From Bryobacterales bacterium (GTDB lineage Bacteria; Acidobacteriota; Terriglobia; Bryobacterales; Bryobacteraceae), in NCBI GenBank assembly GCA_009697495.1, contig SHUN01000082.1:1-9232 (forward strand): a DNA stretch of 9,232 nt, read 5' to 3'. The translations under genes were made by a program, and so were the position numbers. Positions 1-5,336 of this stretch are shown one piece after another (the first letter of the stretch is position 1; the number at the start of each line of letters is the position of its first letter). The notes below the pieces were generated by a model, which saw nothing but the letters and a program-made list of their open reading frames with translations, had not been told where the DNA came from and did no database searches.

Positions 1-132
1 CTGGGGCGCCGATAGCAGCCGTTTTGCCTCGCCGCCGCAGTCGGCGTGCTTGGCTATTGGCTCGTCGGAGAACTTCTGCCGGACTTCGAAGGTTTCATTG
101 CAACTCAGGCAGCGGTACTCGTAAAGGGGCAT
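1..132 (-). CDS. FmdB-family zinc-ribbon protein (3' end beyond window)
   Basis: The minus-strand frame starts at ATG 132 and stays open to the window edge, giving 44 residues. It begins MPLYEYRCLSCNETFEV, continues through a KFSDEP segment and ends in KRLLSAP. This is the standard FmdB/CxxC_CXXC_SSSS N-terminal zinc-ribbon pattern. The first knuckle C8-x2-C11 is intact. The second, normally CPxCGG, reads HADCGG, so His29 replaces the first Cys; Cys/His coordination of zinc remains possible. Family members are small putative regulatory proteins, first named from the amidase/formamidase locus, with no firmly known biochemical role. The gene lies 23 bases after the stop of the S41-like gene on the same strand and is probably its operon partner. 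No strong Shine-Dalgarno is visible. The C-terminal half cannot be seen. Confidence 0.85.
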   Translation of the reverse strand, partial: MPLYEYRCLSCNETFEVRQKFSDEPIAKHADCGGEAKRLLSAPQ

Positions 133-155
133 ATTCGGTCGTCGTTCTCTCGTGC

Positions 156-1460
156 TTAGGGTTTGGGAATGTGCAACGGACCCAATGTCGGATCCTGGGC
201 GGATTCGGCCTTCTTGGCTGCGTCGCGCAACGTTTGGGCCGCCTGTAATTCGGTGGCGCTGAGGCCTTTCAACGAAATCTCCATAGCCTTCTTGAGAATC
301 AGGTCCTCGGTCGACTTCGGCTTCTCTTCTTTTTTCGGCGCGGCCGCCGGATCGTCATCAATCAGTTCCGCCGGCTCCAAATCGGCAACGGGCACCGATG
401 GCATCACGCCCTGATCCTGCAGCGCCTTCCCGTTGGCGTTGTGAAATTTGGCCACCGATAAGATAACGGCGGCGCCGTCGTCCATCACCACCGGACGGCG
501 AATGGCCGCGTCTCCATAGGTGCGCTCCCCCACAATCTCCGCGCGGCGCAGATCGTACAGCGCCGACGCGGCGATCTCGGCAGCGCCCGCGGTCCCGCGA
601 TTGGTTGCGACTGTCAAAGGGAGCTTCGTGACGGCGTTGGCGGCCACAGCTTCATAATTCTGACGCGTGACCTTCTGCCCCGCCGAATACGCCAGGCGGC
701 CCGATTCAACGAATAGATTCGCTAACGCGATGCCCTCTTCCGGCGCGCCGGTGGCGCAGTTGCGCAGGTCCAGGATCAACTTCTTCGCTCCCTGCTTCTC
801 AAGCGTCTGAATCGCCGCGGCCACATCGGCGCGTCGATTGGCTTCGAGCGTCGGAACGATCACCAGCCCGATTCCGTCGGGCAGCATCTTTGTAGTCACT
901 GCCGGCCATAGAATCGGAGCGCGCACCAGCGCCATTTTGCTCGGTTCCGGATTGCGGAAACGCATCACCCCCAGTTCAATACTGGTCCCAGGCTCACCGA
1001 GCAACATCATCTCAGCGTAGGCCAGCGGCATGTCGCGAGTGTTTACGCCCGCCATCGTTTCAATCATGTCGCCCGTGGAGAGACCGGCCTTTTCGGCGGG
1101 TGAACCAGGAACGGAATCGACAATGGCGACGTAGCCGAAGCGCTTTGCCAGGATCAGGCCGGTCCAGCCCTTGGCCTCCGCCTTCGTCTTCTGCCACTGT
1201 TTGAACTGATCGGCGGAGAGATAGCTGGCGTACGGATCCAGCGATTCCAACAAGCCGTTCAACGCGCCCAGCGTGACATTCTTCATGTCCGGCTCTTCCA
1301 CGTACTCGCTCTTGATCTTGGAGAGCACTTCGGTGAAAACACCAATGTGCCGGTAGGTCTCTTCCGGAGAGGAGGTCGACTTGTTGACCGCGCCCAGCAG
1401 CAGCACGCCGACCAGGCCCAATGAGAAAACGGTGATGATGAATTGCAGTTTGCGGTTCAA
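156..1460 (-). CDS. S41-family C-terminal processing protease homologue, predicted catalytically inactive
   Basis: This is a 434-residue protein with an N-terminal membrane anchor or uncleaved signal (about residues 6-24). A helical CTP-type N-terminal region follows, with the SLDPYASYLS motif at 73-82. A PDZ domain spans about 97-170 (SVPGSPAEKAGLSTGD), and the S41 core about 195-355 contains LILDLRN and a GTAGAAEI segment. The C-terminal tail is acidic and Lys-rich. In active CTPs the nucleophile lies in G-[ST]-A-S-A-S-E-I and the general base in GE[RK]TFGKG. Here these positions are Gly292 and Asp317 (GERTYGDA), so both catalytic residues are missing while the fold motifs remain. The protein is probably a periplasmic, membrane-anchored scaffold or peptide-binding protein. 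The start is TTG, supported by a perfect AGGAGG seven bases upstream. It lies downstream of the lytic transglycosylase and upstream of the FmdB gene on the same strand. Confidence 0.9.
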   Translation of the reverse strand: MNRKLQFIITVFSLGLVGVLLLGAVNKSTSSPEETYRHIGVFTEVLSKIKSEYVEEPDMKNVTLGALNGLLESLDPYASYLSADQFKQWQKTKAEAKGWTGLILAKRFGYVAIVDSVPGSPAEKAGLSTGDMIETMAGVNTRDMPLAYAEMMLLGEPGTSIELGVMRFRNPEPSKMALVRAPILWPAVTTKMLPDGIGLVIVPTLEANRRADVAAAIQTLEKQGAKKLILDLRNCATGAPEEGIALANLFVESGRLAYSAGQKVTRQNYEAVAANAVTKLPLTVATNRGTAGAAEIAASALYDLRRAEIVGERTYGDAAIRRPVVMDDGAAVILSVAKFHNANGKALQDQGVMPSVPVADLEPAELIDDDPAAAPKKEEKPKSTEDLILKKAMEISLKGLSATELQAAQTLRDAAKKAESAQDPTLGPLHIPKP

Positions 1461-1467
1461 GAGGCTG

Positions 1468-1491
1468 CCTCCTATTTCTTTTACAAGTATA
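1468..1491 (-). promoter_or_regulatory. Shine-Dalgarno (AGGAGG) and possible -10 box of the S41-like gene
   Basis: On the minus strand a perfect AGGAGG occupies 1473-1468, seven bases before the TTG codon at 1460, and it decides that unusual start. A TATACT hexamer at 1491-1486 matches the sigma-70 -10 box at five of six positions and would place a transcript start near 1479, giving a leader of about 19 bases. No good -35 box sits 16-18 bases upstream, so the promoter part is tentative. The gene could instead be read through from the lytic transglycosylase, whose stop is 54 bases upstream. Confidence 0.5.
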
Positions 1492-1514
1492 CGATGCGCG
1501 AGCGGAACAAATGG

Positions 1515-2162
1515 TTAGCGCGATTCTGGCTTCTGCGATTTCAGCCGGTGATATTCGGTTAAAACCTTCTCAACGTAGGCTTGTGTCTCGCGATACGGCG
1601 GGATGCCGTTATATTTCCGCACCGCGCCTGGCCCCGCGTTATACGCGCTCAACGCCCGATAAACCTGGTCAGGGTACTGTTCGTACTGGAGCAGCAGATC
1701 CCGCAATAGCCGGGCGCCGCCCTCGCTATTCTCCCGCGTGTCGTGCGGGTTGACGTTTAAGGCGCGGGCGGTATCGGGCATCAATTGCATCACGCCAATC
1801 GCACCTTTTGGTGATAGGGCGTTGGGCTGAAAGGCCGACTCGATCTTGGCGATACTCAACAGAATTTCCGGCGGCAGGCCGTTCTGGCCAGCCGCGTCAC
1901 GAAGATGTTCTTTGGCGGTTTTCGCCTTCGGAGCCGGAAGCGGAGCAGCCGGAAGCGGAGCCGGAAGCGCTTTCACTACCTCAACAGGCTCAAAAGTTTC
2001 AATCGACTCGACCGACGCCCGCGGAATTTCCATGGTCCCCGACGCCGTGTGCAGGCGCAAACTGTCACCGATGATTTCGTGCCGGTCCACCGCCAGCCGA
2101 AACCCTGTATGCAGGACAATCTCCTCCGCCGCGAACAGAAACAACGCGAAAAGCGGCATCAT
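1515..2162 (-). CDS. Lytic transglycosylase, SLT/GH23 domain
   Basis: This 215-residue protein is predicted to cleave peptidoglycan glycan strands to 1,6-anhydro-muropeptides in the periplasm. A short hydrophobic N-terminus (MMPLFALFLFAAEE) resembles a signal peptide. A small region of about 50 residues (14-60) of likely beta character follows, then a Pro/Ala linker (66-78) and the SLT domain (about 84-205). The GH23 signature is clear: IAKIESAFQPNALSPKGA with predicted catalytic Glu108, then GVMQLMPDTA, then AYNAGPGAV (173-181) and YVEKVL. The start chosen is ATG 2162, the first of two adjacent ATGs, because it overlaps the stop of the upstream small membrane protein as ATGA and directly precedes the signal-like segment. 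The same frame is open up to 2516, but that stretch is Arg/Ser/Pro-rich with no homology features and overlaps the real upstream gene. The length is short for soluble Slt enzymes but usual for minimal one-domain GH23 proteins. Confidence 0.9.
   Translation of the reverse strand: MMPLFALFLFAAEEIVLHTGFRLAVDRHEIIGDSLRLHTASGTMEIPRASVESIETFEPVEVVKALPAPLPAAPLPAPKAKTAKEHLRDAAGQNGLPPEILLSIAKIESAFQPNALSPKGAIGVMQLMPDTARALNVNPHDTRENSEGGARLLRDLLLQYEQYPDQVYRALSAYNAGPGAVRKYNGIPPYRETQAYVEKVLTEYHRLKSQKPESR
1933..1969 (-). repeat. Short GC-rich tandem repeat encoding the Pro/Ala linker of the lytic transglycosylase
   Basis: The ten-base word GCCGGAAGCG occurs three times on the plus strand, at 1933-1942, 1948-1957 and 1960-1969, with periods of 15 and 12 bases. 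Read on the minus strand it encodes the LPAPLPAAPLPAP linker (about residues 66-78) between the N-terminal region and the catalytic domain. All unit spacings are multiples of three, so copy-number slippage would only change linker length. Confidence 0.75.
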
Positions 2163-2335
2163 TTCGTAGTCCGGTAATGCCGACGGAGCAGAACGCCGAT
2201 TGTGAGAAAAACCAACGCCGCGCCCTCCATAATCACCGCGCCGGGTTTCATGCCGTTTCCATAGAAATAGAGCCCGGTGAGCGAAAGGATTCCGGCGGCG
2301 ATAAAAAACGGGAATGTGTTGGACGCGTTGTCCAT
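2159..2335 (-). CDS. Small two-helix membrane protein, unknown function
   Basis: This 58-residue protein starts at ATG 2335 and ends at TGA 2159-2161. It has two predicted membrane helices, about residues 8-27 (TFPFFIAAGILSLTGLYFYG) and 32-52 (GAVIMEGAALVFLTIGVLL). A short Gly-Asn-Gly turn separates them, and a basic tail (RRHYRTTK) suggests a cytosolic C-terminus. No family is recognised. Its stop overlaps the start of the lytic transglycosylase by four bases (ATGA), so the two are probably translationally coupled and might act together at the envelope. The frame is open further upstream to 2527, but that extension is Arg/Ser-rich, lies in the divergent intergenic region and lacks membrane or domain character. 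The Shine-Dalgarno is weak (GAAG directly before ATG). Confidence 0.65.
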   Translation of the reverse strand: MDNASNTFPFFIAAGILSLTGLYFYGNGMKPGAVIMEGAALVFLTIGVLLRRHYRTTK

Positions 2336-2423
2336 CTTCAAAAGAGTATGACGCAGCCCGTGCCGGAAGCGTGCAAGGGTGCTTGACAGTTTTTGGGGTT
2401 CTGGGCGAAACCACTCCCTGACG

Positions 2424-2454
2424 GTCGTGGCTCGGAATTTGTCGTGGCTCGGAA
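2424..2454. repeat. Two 14-bp perfect direct repeats in the divergent intergenic region
   Basis: GTCGTGGCTCGGAA occurs at 2424-2437 and again at 2441-2454, a period of 17 bases. It lies in the 217-base region between the divergent lytic transglycosylase operon and thrC, about 55 bases upstream of the proposed thrC -35 box. It could be a pair of regulator binding sites or a simple local duplication; the sequence cannot decide between these. Nothing else clear is seen in the region except the thrC promoter. Confidence 0.6.
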
Positions 2455-2508
2455 ACGGTTGCGCTGATTCCGGAAGAGTTACTGAGGCGCGAGCGTTCCC
2501 CCATTCGG

Positions 2509-2538
2509 TTGAGCACTCAGCGTGCAACGCGTTATTAT
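2509..2538 (+). promoter_or_regulatory. Predicted sigma-70-like promoter of thrC
   Basis: TTGAGC at 2509-2514 (four of six matches to TTGACA) is followed after 18 bases by TATTAT at 2533-2538 (five of six matches to TATAAT). Transcription would begin near 2545, only about eight bases before the thrC ATG at 2553, so the mRNA would be nearly leaderless. This agrees with the lack of any Shine-Dalgarno before that ATG. Confidence 0.45.
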
Positions 2539-2552
2539 TAGTGCTTTCCCCG

Positions 2553-3722
2553 ATGACTACCGTTACCCACTTGGAATGCAGCGTTACCGGCGAGCGTTAC
2601 GAAGCCGGCGCCATTCAGAATCTATCCCGCGCCGGCATGCCGCTGCTGGTCCGCTACGACTTGAAAACCGGGCGCGAAAACTGGAATCGCGACTGGCTCG
2701 CCAACGGCCCCCGCTCCATGTGGCGATACGCCCCGGTGCTGCCCGTGTCAAAACCAGCGGCCATCGTCTCCCTCGGTGAAGGCTGGACGCCGTTGATGAA
2801 ACTGAAGCGCTACGGCGGCTACAAAAACCTCTGGCTGAAGGACGAAGGCCTTAACCCCACAGGCTCCTTCAAAGCGCGCGGCCTCTCCTGCGCCGTCTCC
2901 ATGTGCGTCGAACTCGGCATCAAAAAAGTCGCCATCCCCAGCGCCGGGAACGCCGCCAGCGCCATGGCCGCCTACGCCGCCGCCGCCGGGATTGAAGCCC
3001 ATATCTTCATACCGCAGGACGTCCCGCAATCGAATTTCATCGAATGCAAAGCCTTCGGCGCCCACGTAACTCTGGTCGACGGACTGATCTCAGACTGCGC
3101 CAAAATCGTCGCCGATCGCCGCGAAAGCGAGGGCTGGTTCGACGTCTCCACTCTGAAAGAACCCTACCGCATTGAAGGCAAGAAGACGATGGGCTACGAG
3201 CTCGCCGAGCAGTTGCAATGGCGCTTGCCCGATGTCATCTTTTACCCCACCGGCGGCGGCGTCGGCCTCATCGGAATGTGGAAAGCTTTCGACGAAATGG
3301 AGGAGATGGGCTGGATCGGGCCGGAGCGTCCTAAGATGATCGTCGTCCAAGTGGATGGCTGCCAACCCGTCGTGCGCGCGTTCCAACAAGGCGCAGAGCG
3401 CAGCGAATTCTGGCAAGGCGCGACAACGGTCGCCAGCGGACTCCGCGTCCCCAAACCGCTCGGCGATTTCCTCGTCCTCCAAGCCGTCCGAAAATCCGGC
3501 GGCACGGCGATTGCCGTTTCCGACGCCGACATGATGAAAGCGGGAGTGAAACTCGCGGCCGATGAAGGCATCTTCGTCGCCCCGGAGGGCGCTGCCTGCA
3601 TGACCGCCATGGACCAGTTGGTCGCCAGCGGCTTCCTGCAAGCCGATGAGCGCATGGTCATTTACAACACCGGTTCCGGGCTGAAATACCTGGAGGCCTA
3701 TTCGGAGATGTTTCCGCGGTAG
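2553..3722 (+). CDS. thrC: Threonine synthase
   Basis: This 389-residue PLP enzyme of fold type II is predicted to convert O-phospho-L-homoserine to L-threonine in the cytosol. The PLP lysine is Lys107 in NPTGSFKARG. SAGNAASAMAAYAA (130-143) is the substrate and cofactor loop, PTGGGVGLIGMW (232-243) the phosphate-binding Gly loop, and NTGSGLKY (372-379) the C-terminal signature. STLKEPYRIEGKKTMGYELA (199-218) is typical of ThrC rather than of Ser/Thr dehydratases. The N-terminus LECSVTGERYEAG resembles the LxCxxCGxxY zinc-ribbon start of this ThrC subgroup, but the second Cys is Thr12, so no zinc knuckle can form. The ATG at 2553 was chosen because the family begins there; the frame is open back to 2379 but that extension carries no family features. 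The related cysteate synthase cannot be fully excluded by eye. No other threonine-pathway gene is adjacent. Confidence 0.92.
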   Translation: MTTVTHLECSVTGERYEAGAIQNLSRAGMPLLVRYDLKTGRENWNRDWLANGPRSMWRYAPVLPVSKPAAIVSLGEGWTPLMKLKRYGGYKNLWLKDEGLNPTGSFKARGLSCAVSMCVELGIKKVAIPSAGNAASAMAAYAAAAGIEAHIFIPQDVPQSNFIECKAFGAHVTLVDGLISDCAKIVADRRESEGWFDVSTLKEPYRIEGKKTMGYELAEQLQWRLPDVIFYPTGGGVGLIGMWKAFDEMEEMGWIGPERPKMIVVQVDGCQPVVRAFQQGAERSEFWQGATTVASGLRVPKPLGDFLVLQAVRKSGGTAIAVSDADMMKAGVKLAADEGIFVAPEGAACMTAMDQLVASGFLQADERMVIYNTGSGLKYLEAYSEMFPR

Positions 3723-3748
3723 CCGCTAGTCTCCGATTCACCGCGAAA
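3711..3748. terminator. Possible weak stem-loop between convergent thrC and parE
   Basis: TTTCCGCGGT at 3711-3720, overlapping the thrC 3' end, can pair with ACCGCGAAA at 3740-3748 as a nine-pair stem with one bulged C and a loop of about 19 bases. It sits exactly between the converging thrC and parE genes. No clear T-run follows directly on either strand, so a role as an intrinsic terminator is doubtful. Confidence 0.2.
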
Positions 3749-3750
3749 AG

Positions 3751-4086
3751 TCACTGCCTTTTCCCAGGCAACTTCTCCTGATCGAGAATACTCCCTATGT
3801 CCCGCGCTCCATGCAGGATGCGAATGACACGCAGGGCGTCAGGCTGGACGACGTAGAAAATGAGAATGTCCTCAAACCCATTGACTGGCCATGAGCGCAG
3901 TCCCGTGGTTACCGGATTCAAAAGAATTTTTGGAGCCCCCATTTGCGGCATCCGGCAGATTACAGCGATGGATTCATCGACGGCATCGAGAAATCGGGCC
4001 GCGATTTCTAACGAAGCCTTTTGTGAGAAGTACCGGAATTGGCGGAGGATGTCATCTTTTGCCGCGGGCCTGATGACGTGCTTCAC
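3751..4086 (-). CDS. parE: ParE/RelE-family toxin
   Basis: This 111-residue protein has the RelE/ParE toxin fold pattern. The N-terminal strand is VIRPAAKDDILRQFRYF (about 4-20), followed by the helix pair with ASLEIAARFLDAVDESI (29-45). Next come GLRSWPVNGFEDILIFYVV and the final strand LRVIRILHGARDI, the last being the family's typical ending before a short tail. ParE toxins inhibit DNA gyrase, while RelE relatives cleave mRNA; the sequence fits ParE better because its partner is a ParD-type antitoxin. The start is GTG at 4086, overlapping the parD stop as GTGA, so the two are translationally coupled with the antitoxin first. The gene converges on thrC with 28 bases between the stops. The frame is intact, so the toxin may be functional. 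Confidence 0.85.
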   Translation of the reverse strand: MKHVIRPAAKDDILRQFRYFSQKASLEIAARFLDAVDESIAVICRMPQMGAPKILLNPVTTGLRSWPVNGFEDILIFYVVQPDALRVIRILHGARDIGSILDQEKLPGKRQ

Positions 4087-4358
4087 GAGCGCTTCTTGCT
4101 GCCTTGGTGTTTTCTTGCAAAATCGAGCGCCTCAGTTTTGAGATCCTTCCAGAATGCACGCGTCAAAGGAACGTCAGCGCCGCCAGAGGCCAATCCCTCC
4201 ACAAGCAGCGCTTCAAGGCGCGCGTCATCTTGCCGCGTTTGCGCCTCCCGCAGCAGCGAGCGAAAGTACTCGCTGACGTTTCCATAGCCTTTCGTTGCAA
4301 GCTGCTCATCAATGAAGGATTTCAAGGAGTCGGGGAGCGAGACTGTGACGGTAGGCAT
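4083..4358 (-). CDS. parD: ParD/CopG-type ribbon-helix-helix antitoxin
   Basis: This 91-residue protein opens with the ribbon-helix-helix pattern: strand TVTVSLP (3-9), helix DSLKSFIDEQLA (10-21), a Gly turn (KGYGN) and helix VSEYFRSLLREAQ (28-40). The C-terminal half (LEALLVEGLASGG, then FWKDLKTEAL) matches the toxin-wrapping region of ParD proteins. It should neutralise the downstream ParE homologue and, as a dimer, repress its own promoter. I chose ATG 4358 over ATG 4376 because family members begin MPTVTVSL, and because the proposed -10 box lies between the two ATGs and so would be coding if the upstream start were used. The stop overlaps the parE GTG by four bases. Confidence 0.88.
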   Translation of the reverse strand: MPTVTVSLPDSLKSFIDEQLATKGYGNVSEYFRSLLREAQTRQDDARLEALLVEGLASGGADVPLTRAFWKDLKTEALDFARKHQGSKKRS

Positions 4359-4395
4359 TTTTCTCAAAAATACCATCTTTAAGAACGAATCTCAA
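4357..4395 (-). promoter_or_regulatory. Predicted parDE promoter and overlapping operator palindrome
   Basis: On the minus strand TTGAGA (4395-4390) is followed after exactly 17 bases by TATTTT (4372-4367), a plausible sigma-70 pair giving a start near 4360, two bases before the ATG at 4358. A perfect inverted repeat, ATTTTT-CTC-AAAAAT (4357-4371 on the plus strand), covers most of the -10 box and reaches the start codon. That is where an autorepressing ParD or ParDE complex would be expected to bind. GAG at 4365-4363 could also serve as a weak ribosome binding site. Confidence 0.5.
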
Positions 4396-4411
4396 TAGAT
4401 CGCAAATCCTT

Positions 4412-4615
4412 CTACCCCCCATCCATCCTCACCCACAGATTCATCGTGTTCAACTCCGCCCGTCCGCTCGCTTTCAGATACAGAAATAGCTGCATCCGAT
4501 ACGCCGCATAGTGTTTTAGCAGCAGACTCACCAGCATGAACCCGCGGCTGGCCTTTCGTCCGAACATCTCCATTTCCGCGCGCAAATCTTCGTCCGGATG
4601 AGTCCCGATCAGGCG
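4412..4615 (-). pseudogene. DinB-like C-terminal remnant
   Basis: The minus-strand frame reads about 67 residues, including LRAEMEMFGRKASRGFML, VSLLLKHYAAYRMQLFLYLK and ASGRAELNTMNLW, ending at TAG 4412-4414. This resembles the last helix and tail of DinB/YfiT-like four-helix-bundle proteins, which typically show H-x3-H[KR]xQL..YL(K/R)xxG. Here the second metal-binding His is Tyr (HYAAYR). The N-terminal two thirds of such a protein (normally about 150-170 residues) is absent: upstream the same frame becomes low-quality sequence reaching a TTG at 4675, and another reading frame takes over. I interpret it as the 3' end of a deleted gene. The family call is by eye and moderate. Confidence 0.5.
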
Positions 4616-4710
4616 GTGATCCCGAATCGTGCCAGGTTGCCGTAGTCGTGAGGCGTGCTGTTTTCCTTCAGCCAATCGAGCGCGGATTGTACGTCCCCGC
4701 GAATACCCAT
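4609..4710 (-). pseudogene. AlkD-like DNA-alkylation-repair N-terminal remnant
   Basis: From ATG 4710 a 33-residue frame contains VQSALDWLKENSTPHDYGN followed by LARFGITA and then TGA at 4611-4609. The pattern of an amphipathic first helix followed by [GN][ML]AR[FY]GI resembles the N-terminus of HEAT-repeat AlkD-type DNA alkylation repair proteins, which normally run to about 220-240 residues. Everything after this first segment is missing, and the DinB-like tail follows in another frame, overlapping by a few bases. A single deletion joining an alkD-like gene to a dinB-like gene would explain both pieces. The assignment is tentative because so little remains. Confidence 0.4.
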
Positions 4711-4714
4711 TCGG

Positions 4715-4852
4715 TCAGACTAACAAGATATCGGGCTTCTTGCAGATCTCGTATCGCGCGCCTTGGCAGGCGGGAATGACGTCGAAATCGTCAATGTTGG
4801 ACGGCCGCCTCGGCGCGACGCGCTCGCGCGAAATCAAGTTCGCGATCACCAA
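4715..4852 (-). pseudogene. Short 45-residue ORF, probable C-terminal remnant of unknown family
   Basis: This frame begins at TTG 4852 (an in-frame TAG lies at 4861-4859) and ends at TGA 4717-4715, four bases before the AlkD-like ATG. It reads as normal protein, with NLISRERVAPRRPSNIDDFD, then VIPACQGARYEICKKPDILL. The abrupt beginning directly after the DUF6526 stop (4865) and the finished-looking C-terminus suggest a 5'-truncated gene rather than a true mini-protein. I do not recognise the family. Confidence 0.35.
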
Positions 4853-4864
4853 AGTTGCCTATTG

Positions 4865-5296
4865 TCAAACCCGATGCGTGTCGGCCCGCCAATACTTAAC
4901 AAGCTGCTTAATATCGTCCGGCTTCATGTTCTGTTCCGCGGCCCGAACGGCGAGCGCCGGAAATTCATCGTCGCTGGCGAATCGCAGCGCCACAATCTGC
5001 CTCGGCTCCAGCCGCGGATCCAGCGGTTTGCCGGTCAAAATGAAGTGACGAATACTCTCCTCGGCGCGGATCGCGCGATCCTGCGCTTTCAGCGCGAACG
5101 CGCGGGCATAAAATGCCGTGGCGAAGACGCACGCCGTCAGCACCAGCACCAGCGCCGCGCTGTACAACCGCTGGTGATCGCCAATCGATCGGTACAGATT
5201 CACTCCGCCGCCGATGAATAGCAGTAGCAGAAGGACGCCGACAGCCAGGAAGCCGGGGACGCGCTGCGTGTGGTTTTGATAAGTCTGGGTTGCCAT
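4865..5296 (-). CDS. DUF6526-family membrane protein
   Basis: This 143-residue protein has an N-terminal QNHTQRVPG motif, two membrane helices (about 15-35 and 46-63), and the family signature FYARAFALKAQDRAIRAEE (62-80). The C-terminal soluble part contains QIVALRFASDDEFPAL and ends KYWRADTHRV. Such proteins are small inner-membrane proteins of unknown function; the conserved cytosolic tail suggests a binding role. ATG 5296 was chosen over the ATG at 5338 because the family motif QNHT follows within ten residues and the upstream extension would overlap xdhC. It is divergent from xdhC with only 40 bases between the start codons. No Shine-Dalgarno is visible. Confidence 0.82.
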   Translation of the reverse strand: MATQTYQNHTQRVPGFLAVGVLLLLLFIGGGVNLYRSIGDHQRLYSAALVLVLTACVFATAFYARAFALKAQDRAIRAEESIRHFILTGKPLDPRLEPRQIVALRFASDDEFPALAVRAAEQNMKPDDIKQLVKYWRADTHRV

Positions 5297-5320
5297 CGGT
5301 TCTATGGTCGCACGCGGCGC

Positions 5321-5329
5321 TGATAAGAT
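5321..5329 (+). promoter_or_regulatory. Possible extended -10 box upstream of xdhC
   Basis: TGATAAGAT at 5321-5329 fits an extended -10 (TGnTAnnAT). A start about seven bases downstream would fall at or next to the xdhC ATG (5337), giving a leaderless message. No good -35 is present at the usual spacing and no Shine-Dalgarno precedes the ATG. This is weak evidence from a nine-base match. Confidence 0.3.
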
Positions 5330-5336
5330 TGTCGGC

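Noticed and set aside
2383..2388. Perfect TTGACA on the plus strand as a -35 box
   Set aside because: No acceptable -10 hexamer at 16-18 bases downstream (CGAAAC there) and a long distance to thrC; a better pair lies at 2509-2538.
2163..2516. N-terminal extension of the lytic transglycosylase frame
   Set aside because: Low-complexity basic sequence overlapping the small membrane protein gene; the ATGA overlap and signal-like N-terminus favour ATG 2162.
2379..2552. N-terminal extension of the thrC frame
   Set aside because: No family features, contains the direct repeats and the predicted promoter; ThrC homology begins at ATG 2553.
3090..3641. 183-residue minus-strand frame opposite thrC
   Set aside because: Antisense shadow of an unmistakable threonine synthase; no motifs of its own.
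4629..5221. Plus-strand frames of 139 and 152 residues
   Set aside because: They run antisense through the remnant region and DUF6526, with Arg/Ser- or Arg/Gln-rich composition and no motifs.
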